A DNA stretch of 64,000 nt from CAWDVH01 sp963805705. Its GTDB lineage: Bacteria; Actinomycetota; Actinomycetes; Streptosporangiales; Streptosporangiaceae. This document shows positions 34,649 through 42,115 of this stretch, piece after piece. The notes under the pieces were generated by a model. That model did not search any database and was not told where the DNA came from. It saw nothing but the letters and a program-made list of their open reading frames with translations. Position 1 is the stretch's first letter. Every line of letters starts with the position of its first letter. The position numbers were made by a program, and so were the translations under genes. The stretch spans positions 1-64,000 of the forward strand of contig CAWDVH010000001.1 of NCBI GenBank assembly GCA_963805705.1, given 5' to 3'.

Positions 34649-35434
34649 ATGGTCACACGCGACACCGCCTGGGACAGTGGCACGCCTTGCTGGATTGACA
34701 TCGGCGTGGATGACGTGGCCAGGGCACGGGCGTTCTATGGCGGCCTGTTCGGCTGGGAATCACAGGACGGGCCACCCGAGGCGGGCGGCTATGTCCTGTC
34801 CGAGATCGGCGGCCGGCCGGTGGCGGGCATCGGGCCCAAGATGGGCCCGGCCGAGATGCCGTCCGTCTGGACCACCTACATCGCGTCGCCGGACGCTGAC
34901 CAGACGGCGAGCAAGATCAAGTCGGCCGGAGGCCAGCTGATCATGGAGCCGTTCGACGTCATGGACGTCGGCCGGATGGCGATCGCCACCGACCCGGCCG
35001 GGGCGGTCTTCGGGGTCTGGCAGGCGGGCAGTCACACCGGGGTCCAGCTGGCCAACGAGCCGGGATCGCTGGCCTGGAACGAGAACATGAGCCGTGACTT
35101 CGACGGAAACAAGGCCTTCTACCAGGCTGTCTTCGGCTACGACCTCGGCGACATGAGCGAGGGCGGGTTCCGGTACGCGACACTGAACCTCGGCGGCCGG
35201 CCCGCGGGCGGAATTGGCGAGCTCGGGCCGGATGTCCCGGCGGAGATCCCGGCCCGCTGGTCGGTGTACTTCGGGGTCCGGGACACCGACGCGGCCCTGG
35301 TCCGGGTGGCTGAGCTGGGCGGCACCGTGATCCAGCCGGCCCGTGATACCCCGTTCGGCCGGATGGCGGTGGCGGCCGACGACCAGGGCGCGGTCTTCTC
35401 GCTGATGAGCATCGCACCGGCCGCCGACGCCTGA
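34649..35434 (+). CDS. two-domain VOC (glyoxalase-like) protein
   Basis: A 261-residue protein formed by two vicinal-oxygen-chelate modules: CWIDIGVDDVARARAFYGGLF...GWE (domain 1) and AWNENMSRDFDGNKAFYQAVFGYDL (domain 2), each ending in a GRMA(I/V)A.D..GAVF strand. Proteins of this layout are annotated as hydroxylases or bind antibiotics without turnover; activity cannot be told here. GGGGGA just before ATG 34649 sets the start. It is divergent from the ABC operon and convergent with the MFS pump, with which it shares a hairpin terminator and a set of CGGCTGACC repeats. Confidence 0.88.
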   Translation: MVTRDTAWDSGTPCWIDIGVDDVARARAFYGGLFGWESQDGPPEAGGYVLSEIGGRPVAGIGPKMGPAEMPSVWTTYIASPDADQTASKIKSAGGQLIMEPFDVMDVGRMAIATDPAGAVFGVWQAGSHTGVQLANEPGSLAWNENMSRDFDGNKAFYQAVFGYDLGDMSEGGFRYATLNLGGRPAGGIGELGPDVPAEIPARWSVYFGVRDTDAALVRVAELGGTVIQPARDTPFGRMAVAADDQGAVFSLMSIAPAADA

Positions 35435-35545
35435 CCGGGCCCGGGACGGCTGACCGGGGTTAGATGCGGCTGACCGGCCGCGCGCGGCTGACCGGGCCGG
35501 GGACGGCTGACCAGGTCAGGGTGCGCTGACCTGGTCAGGATGCGC
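35428..35545. repeat. decayed ~19-bp period repeats covering both convergent stop codons
   Basis: CGGCTGACC occurs at 35447, 35467, 35485 and 35504, with a variant CGCCTGACC at 35428 that contains the VOC stop codon: spacing 19, 20, 18 and 19. GGTCAGG(G/A)TGCGC at 35514 and 35533 (period 19) contains the MFS stop codon. Confidence 0.75.
35507..35538. terminator. bidirectional hairpin between VOC and MFS genes
   Basis: CTGACCAGGTCAG (35507-35519) and CTGACCTGGTCAG (35526-35538) form a perfect 13-bp stem with a six-base loop. It includes the MFS stop codon and the last codons of that gene. Confidence 0.7.
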
Positions 35546-37018
35546 GACCGGGACCTCGGGGCTGACGGGCATCAGCGCGCTGGCTGTCCGGGCGGCCGTC
35601 TCATTCGCCCACCGGCCGCTGGTCAGGATCCCGAGCAGCAGGACGGCCAGGCCGCACCCGGCGACGATCCACCAGCCGACGTGGCTGGCCTCGGCGAAGC
35701 CCAGCCGGAATGGCCCCTGCAGCGCGGACAGCACGGCCGAGCCCACCACCGCGACGCCGAGCACTGCGCCTACCTGCCTGCTCGTCGAGGCGATACCCGC
35801 GGCGACCCCGGCTTGCGACCTGGGCATGCCGGCCATGGCCGTATTCGTGATCGGGGCGTTGACCACGCCGAACCCGATGCCGAAGATCACATAGCTGGCG
35901 ATCAGAAAGCCCGTCGAGGTGCTGCTGGTCAGAGTGGTCAGCATGATCGCGCTGGCCGTGATCGCGACGCCCGCGACGATGAGGGGCAGCCGCGTGCCCC
36001 TGGCCCCCACGATGCGCCCGGACAGCGGCGCGAACACGACGGTCATAGCTGCCATCGGCAGCATGTAGAGACCAGCGTGCAGCGGTGTGTAGTGACGCAC
36101 GTCCTGCAGGTACAGGGTGTTGAGGAAGAGGAATCCGGCCAGAGCGGAGAATGCGCATACCGCGATCATCGTGGCCCCGGAGAACGGCGCGCTGCGGAAG
36201 AACCTGAGGTCGATCAGCGGCTCGGCCCGGCGCGGCTCGTACCGGATCAGGGTGATCAGCGCCACCCCGGCCAGGCCGAAGAAACCGAGGATCTTCGGCG
36301 AGCTCCACCCGGAGGAGGGGCCCTCGATGATCGCGTAGGTCAGGGTGGCCAGGGTTATGATGACCAGCACCTGGCCCACCGGGTCGAACTTGCGGGCGCG
36401 CGGCGCCCTGGACTCGGGCACGAAGAGCGCGGTGAGCACGAGAGCGGCGATGCCGACCGGGATATTGACCCAGAAGATCCCCCGCCAGCCGACCGATTCG
36501 ACCAGCGCGCCGCCGACCAGCGGGCCCAGCGCCAGGCTGATGCCGACGACCCCGCCCCAGATCCCGATCGCGCGGGCTCGCTCCCTGGGGTCGGTGAAGG
36601 TATTGGTGATGATCGACATCGCGACCGGGTTGAGCATGGACCCGCCGATGGCCTGCAGCATCCGGAAGGCGATCAGCCAGCCCAGTCCCGGCGCGAGACT
36701 GCAGGCCAGCGAGCCCAGGGTGAAGATGACCAGCCCGGTCTGGAATATCCGGCGCCGCCCGACCCGGTCGGCAGTGGAGCCGGACAGCATCAGGAAGCTG
36801 GCCAGCACGAGGGTATAGGCGTCGAGCGTCCACTGCAGGCCGGAGACCGAGGCGTGCAGATCCCGCTGGATCGAGGGCAGCGCGACGTTCACGATCGTGA
36901 CGTCGATGCCGACGATGAACAGGCTCATGCAGCAGATCGCCAGGATCAGCATGCGCCGCCGGCTGCTCAGGTCGCTGGGCCCCATCCCTGAAGTATGCCT
37001 CCCCGTCATTTGCTGCAC
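35516..37018 (-). CDS. MFS drug efflux transporter, DHA2 (EmrB/QacA) type
   Basis: A protein of up to 500 residues with about 14 membrane helices. It shows the DHA2 signatures ALPSIQRDLHASVSGLQWTL, motif A DRVGRRRIFQTGLVIF, and motif C GIWGGVVGISLALGPLVGG. Substrates of the family are hydrophobic cations and antibiotics, exported by proton antiport. The start is uncertain: GTG 37018, ATG 37009 or ATG 36985 are in frame. Just upstream TTGC-N6-GCAA (37010-37023) is a small inverted repeat. It is downstream of, but 80 bp apart from, the second ABC exporter. Confidence 0.92.
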   Translation of the reverse strand: MQQMTGRHTSGMGPSDLSSRRRMLILAICCMSLFIVGIDVTIVNVALPSIQRDLHASVSGLQWTLDAYTLVLASFLMLSGSTADRVGRRRIFQTGLVIFTLGSLACSLAPGLGWLIAFRMLQAIGGSMLNPVAMSIITNTFTDPRERARAIGIWGGVVGISLALGPLVGGALVESVGWRGIFWVNIPVGIAALVLTALFVPESRAPRARKFDPVGQVLVIITLATLTYAIIEGPSSGWSSPKILGFFGLAGVALITLIRYEPRRAEPLIDLRFFRSAPFSGATMIAVCAFSALAGFLFLNTLYLQDVRHYTPLHAGLYMLPMAAMTVVFAPLSGRIVGARGTRLPLIVAGVAITASAIMLTTLTSSTSTGFLIASYVIFGIGFGVVNAPITNTAMAGMPRSQAGVAAGIASTSRQVGAVLGVAVVGSAVLSALQGPFRLGFAEASHVGWWIVAGCGLAVLLLGILTSGRWANETAARTASALMPVSPEVPVAHPDQVSAP

Positions 37019-37098
37019 TGCAACTAACTATCCGCCCAGGATATGCCCGGCCTGCGGCAGCACCCCGCGGGTCAGCCCCGCGGGCCAGCCCCGGAGGA

Positions 37099-38700
37099 TC
37101 AGCCGATGTCGCGGCGGCGCAGGCCGGCCAGGCCGACGACGGTCAGCAGCGCCGCCGCGATGGCCAGCCAGATCAGCGGCGCGGCGCTGGCCGGGCCGCC
37201 GGGCAGCTTGGGCACATGGGTGAACGGCGAGATGTCCTGGACCCACTGGGCGAGCCGGAAAGTCGGCCCGAGCAGCACCAGCAGGGCGGCCACGGCCAGC
37301 GCCGCCCAGCCGCCCGCCACGCAGGACCGGGGCAGCACCCCGAAGAGGGCGACGGCCACGGCCGCGATGGCCAGCGCGGCGGGCCACTGGGCGAGCGCCG
37401 CGCCGAGCAGGCCGGGCACCTGACGGCCGGGATCCCCGGCCCGCAGCCCGTACCCGAGGCCAGCCCCGAGGCCTGCCGCGGCCAGCATGACCGCGGTCCC
37501 GGCCGCGGTGGTGATCAGGTGACTGGCGGCCCAGCTGATCCGGCTGGTGGCAGTGGCCAGCACGGGCTCGGCCCGCTGCGCCGATTCCTCGGAGCGCAGG
37601 CGCAGGACGGCCGATACCGCGTAGCCGGCGGCGGCCAGGCCGATGATGCTCATCGTCGCCGCCAGATAAGCGCTGGTGAGGCCGGACTGCCCGCCCAGCC
37701 GGGCCAGCGCGTCCCTGACCTGCGGGCCGCTGCCCAGCAGCGAGCCGATGCCCTGGGCGACCGCGCCGGTGACCGCCCCGGCGACCAGGACGCCGGCCGT
37801 CCAGCCGAGCAGGGTGCCGCGCTGGAGCCGCCAGGCCAGGGCCAGCGGGCTGCGCAGCGTCACGGCGCCCCGCGCGGGTCCCGGCCGCGACGGCAGCAGC
37901 CCGGCGCCGAGGTCACGGCGGGCCGCGAGGGCGACGGCGATGGCGGTCGCGACGACGGCGGCGGCCAGCGGGAGCGCGAGCACCAGCCAGCGATCTCCCG
38001 CGAACGCCCGGACCTGGAGCGCCCACCCGACCGGCGACAGCCAGCTCAGCCACTGCGGGCCGCCCGCGCCCGCCGCGGCTCCGGCTGACTGCACGACGAA
38101 GGCGGCGCCGAGCACGCCGATCGCGAGCCCGCGGGCGCCGCGCGCGCTGCTGGCCAGCTGCGCCGCGACCGCGGCGACGGCGGCGAAGACCAGCCCGCAC
38201 GAGGCGATGGCGAGCCCGAGGGCAGCCGCGCCGGCGGCAGGCAGGCCCACGGCGATCAGGCCGACGGCCGTCAGCAGCGCCAGCGCGCAGCTGGCCGCGG
38301 TGGCCAGCAGGAGCCCGACGGCGAGCGCGGAATGCCGGCCGACCGCCGCCGATCCGACCAGCTCGAGCCGCCCGGCCTCCTCATCTGCCCTGGTGTGCCT
38401 GATCACGATGAAAATGCTCATCAGGGCCGCGCCCACGGCGGCGAACGCGCCGTACTTCCAGGCGGTCAGGGCGCCGACCGAGGTGCCGAACAGCGGCCCG
38501 GTCAGGGCGAGCACGGCCGGGTTGTGGGCCGTGCCCGCGGCGACCTGCTCACGCGCCGCCTCGGTCTTGTAGAGCGTCCGGAAGCTGTAGCCGGTCGCCA
38601 CCACCAGCGCGGTCAGCACGTAGATCCAGGCCGGCAGCATGATCCGGTCGCGGCGCACCGCCAGCCTGGCCAGCACGCCCGTCCCGGCCAGCGCGCTCAC
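37099..38700 (-). CDS. ABC exporter permease (12-TM, polyketide-antibiotic type)
   Basis: A 533-residue protein with about twelve membrane helices arranged as two homologous halves; it starts GVLARLAVRRDRIMLPAWIY and contains TRADEEAGRLELVGSAAVGR, typical of the actinobacterial family annotated as exporter of polyketide antibiotics. A parallel RLRSEESAQRAEPVLATATS lies in the second half. It overlaps the ATPase gene by four bases, so the two are translated together. Substrate unknown. Confidence 0.92.
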   Translation of the reverse strand: MSALAGTGVLARLAVRRDRIMLPAWIYVLTALVVATGYSFRTLYKTEAAREQVAAGTAHNPAVLALTGPLFGTSVGALTAWKYGAFAAVGAALMSIFIVIRHTRADEEAGRLELVGSAAVGRHSALAVGLLLATAASCALALLTAVGLIAVGLPAAGAAALGLAIASCGLVFAAVAAVAAQLASSARGARGLAIGVLGAAFVVQSAGAAAGAGGPQWLSWLSPVGWALQVRAFAGDRWLVLALPLAAAVVATAIAVALAARRDLGAGLLPSRPGPARGAVTLRSPLALAWRLQRGTLLGWTAGVLVAGAVTGAVAQGIGSLLGSGPQVRDALARLGGQSGLTSAYLAATMSIIGLAAAGYAVSAVLRLRSEESAQRAEPVLATATSRISWAASHLITTAAGTAVMLAAAGLGAGLGYGLRAGDPGRQVPGLLGAALAQWPAALAIAAVAVALFGVLPRSCVAGGWAALAVAALLVLLGPTFRLAQWVQDISPFTHVPKLPGGPASAAPLIWLAIAAALLTVVGLAGLRRRDIG

Positions 38701-39635
38701 CGGCCGGCCTGCCCGGCCGGTGAGTCAGCGGCGTAATGCCGCAGGAACAGCTCCTCGAGCGTCGGCGGCTGGCTGACCAGGCTGCGGACGCCGGCGTCGG
38801 TGAGGCGGCGCAGCAGCTCGCCTAGCTGGTCGGTGTCTACCTCGCACCGCACCCTGGAGCGCGGCCCGCTGAGATCCTGGCCGCTGAGATCCTGCACATC
38901 GAGGTCATGCACGCCGGGCAGCTGGTCGAGCCCGGCGGGCGGCCGGGTCAGGTCGGCGGCGATCGATGTCCTGGTCAGGTGCTGGAGCCCGGCCAGCGTG
39001 CCCGTCTCGACCGCGCGGCCCTGCCTGATGATCGTCACCCGGTCGCACAGCGCCTCAACCTCCGACAGGATGTGGCTGGACAGCAGCACGGTCCGGCCGC
39101 GCTGGCGTTCCTCCTCCACGCAGGCGCGGAACGCCGCCTCCATCAGCGGGTCGAGGCCGGATGTGGGCTCGTCCAGGATCAGCAGCTCGACATCGGAGGC
39201 CAGCGCCGAGATCAGCGCCACCTTCTGCCGGTTGCCCTTGGAGTACGCGCGGGTCTTCTTCGTCGGGTCCAGGTCGAAGCGCTCCAGCAGGCTGGCCCGG
39301 CGCTTGTCGTCCAGGCCGCCGCGCAGGGCGCCCAGCAGGTCGATGACCTCGCCGCCGGAGAGGCTGGGCCAGAGGGTCACATCACCCGGCACGTAGGCGA
39401 GCCTGCGGTGCAGCACGGTGGCATCGCGCCAGGGATCCCCGCCGAGCAGGCGGGCGGTCCCGCCGTCAGCGCGCAGCAGTCCCAGCAGGATCCGGATGGT
39501 GGTCGTCTTGCCCGACCCGTTCGGCCCGAGGAAGCCGTGCACCTCGCCGGTGGCGACAGTCAGACCCAGCCCGTCCAGCGCCGCGGTCCGGCCATAGGAC
39601 TTGCGCAGGCCGGCCACGGCGATAGCCTCAGTCAC
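38697..39635 (-). CDS. ABC transporter ATP-binding protein, leaderless start
   Basis: A 312-residue ATPase: Walker A GPNGSGKTTT, signature-region YSKGNRQKVALISALASD, Walker B LLILDEPTSGLDP and H-loop LLSSHILSEVEAL. It has the altered signature (SKGNRQK) common in this exporter family. The GTG start at 39635 has no ribosome binding site; instead a -10 box TAGACT (complement of 39643-39648) ends seven bases before it, as in leaderless actinobacterial mRNAs. The -10 overlaps one arm of the nested palindrome, so the divergent GbsR/MarR regulator probably represses this operon. Confidence 0.93.
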   Translation of the reverse strand: MTEAIAVAGLRKSYGRTAALDGLGLTVATGEVHGFLGPNGSGKTTTIRILLGLLRADGGTARLLGGDPWRDATVLHRRLAYVPGDVTLWPSLSGGEVIDLLGALRGGLDDKRRASLLERFDLDPTKKTRAYSKGNRQKVALISALASDVELLILDEPTSGLDPLMEAAFRACVEEERQRGRTVLLSSHILSEVEALCDRVTIIRQGRAVETGTLAGLQHLTRTSIAADLTRPPAGLDQLPGVHDLDVQDLSGQDLSGPRSRVRCEVDTDQLGELLRRLTDAGVRSLVSQPPTLEELFLRHYAADSPAGQAGR

Positions 39636-39636
39636 A

Positions 39637-39690
39637 ATTCGCAGTCTACACTTGTTTCATAAGCTTCTGAAAACTTGAAAAACTGCGAAT
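39637..39690. promoter_or_regulatory. nested palindromic operator between ABC exporter and GbsR/MarR regulator
   Basis: An inner near-perfect dyad TTTCATAAGCTTCTGAAA (39655-39672) and perfect outer arms ATTCGCAGT (39637-39645) / ACTGCGAAT (39682-39690) share exactly the same centre (39663.5). The region is strongly AT-rich. The left outer arm overlaps the -10 of the leaderless ABC promoter. This is the expected operator of the neighbouring regulator. Confidence 0.75.
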
Positions 39691-39752
39691 GATGGCAGGA
39701 CGGTGCTGGCAGACCGGTGCGGGCAGACCGGGGCCGGCAGAACGGGGCGGGG

Positions 39753-40238
39753 ATGACGCGCGACGACGAGGCGGTCGGCCGGTTCATCGAGCGCTTCGCC
39801 GCCATCCTGACCGAGGCCGGCTTCCCGCGGATGCCCGCGCGGGTGTTCGTCGCGCTGCTCACGGCCGATTCCAGCCGGCTGACGGCCGCCGACCTGGCCG
39901 GCGCGCTGCAGGCCAGCCCGGCCGCCGTCTCCGGCGGCGTCCGCTACCTGGTCCAGGTCGGCCTGGTCAGCAGGGAAGGCGAGCCAGGCTCGCGCCGCCA
40001 TCATTACCGCGTACCCGACGATGTCTGGAGCGAGCTGCTCCTGGACCGCAACCGCCTGCTGCAGCGGTGGGCGGACGTCCTGCGCGAGGGGATCGAGATC
40101 CTGGGCGCCGGGACGCCGGCCGGGACGCGGATGGCCGAGAACGCGCGGTACTTCGATTTCGTGATCGCCGAGCTGCCGAAGCTGCTCGCGGGCTGGCGGG
40201 AGCGCACGGCGCCGATCGAGCCGGGGGGACGTGAGTAA
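39753..40238 (+). CDS. GbsR/MarR-family transcriptional regulator
   Basis: A 161-residue winged-helix regulator: FIERFAAILTEAGFPRMPAR leads into the DNA-binding domain with recognition region TAADLAGALQASPAAVSGGV and wing LVSREGEPGSRRHHYRV, then a helical dimerisation tail (LPKLLAGWRERTAP). I start at ATG 39753, directly after a GGGGCGGGG purine tract; the frame is open to 39717. It is divergent from the ABC exporter and separated by the nested palindrome, the usual layout of a repressor of a drug pump. Confidence 0.9.
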   Translation: MTRDDEAVGRFIERFAAILTEAGFPRMPARVFVALLTADSSRLTAADLAGALQASPAAVSGGVRYLVQVGLVSREGEPGSRRHHYRVPDDVWSELLLDRNRLLQRWADVLREGIEILGAGTPAGTRMAENARYFDFVIAELPKLLAGWRERTAPIEPGGRE

Positions 40239-40345
40239 ACGGGCGAGACCGGCACGAAGGGTTAATTTTGTGCCCTGGATTTATCAACTGCAGTCTGACG
40301 TTGGTATGACTAGTAGGAAGACCGACGTCTGGAGAGGCTGTGAAC

Positions 40346-41269
40346 GTGGCGCGCGATCCCGCGGACCTCTACGAGGTGGGCACTGACGCGCCCGAGCTAG
40401 ATGATGAGCTTGTCCTGCTGTACTACCTGGACGGCTTCATCGACGCCGGCGGGGCGGGCAGGCTGCTCGCGGCGCACCTGCTCAGCACGCTCGAGCATGA
40501 GGAAATCGCCCGATTCGACGTCGACGCGCTCATCGACTACCGGTCCCGCCGCCCGACCATGACCTTCACCAAGGACCACTGGGAGCAGTACGAGGCTCCC
40601 GAGCTCACGGTCTCGCTGATGCACGACGCGGCCGGGACGTCGTTCCTGCTGCTGAACGGGCCGGAGCCGGACCGGGAGTGGGAGGCGTTCACGCTGGCGG
40701 TGCGCCAGCTGTCGGCCGCGCTGGGGGTGCGGCTGGCGGTCAGCTTCCACGGCATCCCGATGGGAGTCCCGCATACCCGGCCGCTGGGCGTGACCGCGCA
40801 CGCTACCCAGCCCGAGCTGGTGGAAGGCTACCGGCCGCTGGTGGACCGGCTGCAGGTCCCCGGCAGCGCGTCCGCGCTGCTCGAACTGCGGCTGGGCGAG
40901 GACGAGCGCGCGGCCATCGGCTTCGCGGTGCATGTGCCGCACTACCTGGCTCAGGCCGCCTACCCCGCGGCCGCCGTCACGCTGCTGGAATCGGTCGAGC
41001 GGGCCGCCGGCCTGTCGCTGCCGGCCGATGTGCTGCGCGAGGCCGCGCACCGGACCGACCTGGAGATCGCCCGGCAGGTGGAGGGCTCAGAGGAGGTCAC
41101 CGAGGTCGTCCAGTCCCTGGAGCAGCAGTACGACGCCTATACCTCCGGACAGGACGGGCTGCTGGCCGACGAGGCCGAGGCATCCATGCCGACCGCCGAC
41201 GAGCTCGGCGCGCAGTTCGAGCGATTCCTCGCCGAGCAGCAGGGCCGCAGCGACGGCACCGAGGGCTGA
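40346..41269 (+). CDS. PAC2 family protein
   Basis: A 307-residue PAC2-fold protein. Characteristic are LVLLYYLDGFIDAGGAGRLL, RRPTMTFTKDHWEQYEAPEL, FLLLNGPEPDREWEAFTLAV, SFHGIPMGVPHTRPLGVTAH and HVPHYLAQAAYPAAAVTLLE. The fold resembles eukaryotic proteasome assembly chaperone 2; actinobacteria carry 20S proteasomes, and some PAC2 proteins act there, but the bacterial role is unproven. GTG 40346 is chosen over GTG 40340 because GGAGAGG (40331-40337) is then eight bases away instead of two. Confidence 0.92.
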   Translation: MARDPADLYEVGTDAPELDDELVLLYYLDGFIDAGGAGRLLAAHLLSTLEHEEIARFDVDALIDYRSRRPTMTFTKDHWEQYEAPELTVSLMHDAAGTSFLLLNGPEPDREWEAFTLAVRQLSAALGVRLAVSFHGIPMGVPHTRPLGVTAHATQPELVEGYRPLVDRLQVPGSASALLELRLGEDERAAIGFAVHVPHYLAQAAYPAAAVTLLESVERAAGLSLPADVLREAAHRTDLEIARQVEGSEEVTEVVQSLEQQYDAYTSGQDGLLADEAEASMPTADELGAQFERFLAEQQGRSDGTEG

Positions 41270-41331
41270 CCGGCCCCGGCGTTTTCCCGCCCAGGCGGCC
41301 AGGGGGCCTTCGGCCTCCCGGCCGCGTCGTG

Positions 41332-41820
41332 CTACCTGACCTCGCGCAGCCTGCCGGTCTCGACCTCGAAAACGAAACCGCGCACCGAGCCGGTGTGCGG
41401 CACGAACGGGCTCGCCTTGATCCGGGCGATCGACTGCCGGACGTCGGCGTCAAGGTCGGAGAAGGACTCGGCGGACCAGGGCGGCTTGATGCCGGTCTCC
41501 TCCTGGATGCCCGCCTTGAAGGCATCATCGGTGAACGTCAGCATCCCGCAGTCCGTGTGGTGGATCAGGATGATCTCGTTAGTACCGAGCAGGCGCTGGC
41601 TGATGGCCAGGGAGCGGATCTCGTCATCGGTCACGACGCCGCCCGCATTGCGGATCACGTGCGCCTCGCCCTCGGCCAGGCCGAGCAGCGCGTAGACATT
41701 GAGCCGGGCATCCATGCACGCCACCACGGCGAGATGGCGGGCGGGCGGCATCGGCAGCGGCCCCCGGAACGACTCGGCGTACCGCTGGTTGTTCTCCAGT
41801 AGCTCATCAGTTACGGACAT
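41332..41820 (-). CDS. canA: beta-class carbonic anhydrase
   Basis: A 162-residue type II-like beta carbonic anhydrase, close in length and sequence pattern to mycobacterial CanA. Zinc ligands Cys35, His88 and Cys91 lie in VVACMDARLNVY and LIHHTDCGMLTF, with the Asp37-Arg39 dyad that controls the fourth ligand. It interconverts CO2 and bicarbonate in the cytosol. ATG 41820 has AGAGGAA upstream; the frame stays open to 41868 but without a start signal. A well-formed promoter lies about 55 bases upstream. Confidence 0.96.
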   Translation of the reverse strand: MSVTDELLENNQRYAESFRGPLPMPPARHLAVVACMDARLNVYALLGLAEGEAHVIRNAGGVVTDDEIRSLAISQRLLGTNEIILIHHTDCGMLTFTDDAFKAGIQEETGIKPPWSAESFSDLDADVRQSIARIKASPFVPHTGSVRGFVFEVETGRLREVR

Positions 41821-41873
41821 AGCGTCGTTCCTCTCGGTCGCGCCCCGAAGGCGGCCAGACGGCACCACGAAAA

Positions 41874-41901
41874 TCTATATTGTTCAGACCGAAATAATCA
41901 A
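41874..41901 (-). promoter_or_regulatory. promoter of carbonic anhydrase
   Basis: On the minus strand TTGATT (complement of 41896-41901) and TATAGA (complement of 41874-41879) are separated by 16 bases in an AT-rich island. It predicts an untranslated leader of about 45 bases. Confidence 0.6.
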
Positions 41902-42115
41902 CAAGGGTTCTCCCGGCCTGCCGGCCAGCAACGTTTTGCCAACGCTTGGGTTGCTACCCAGCTTCGCCATGACCTAATTTGCCCTGGCCGGATCCATACT
42001 CGAAGATGGCCAGGCGGGACCAGCCCGGCCAGCCGGGCTCTAGCCCGGACGGCCGGGAAGCGAGGCAGCACTGCGAGCGTCCTTCGTCCTGCGGCGAATC
42101 GGCTCCTACCGGCTG

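Noticed and set aside
35540..36991. Plus-strand frame of 483 codons opposite the MFS gene
   Set aside because: Antisense shadow; repetitive Arg/Asp/Gln/Pro content without any family pattern.
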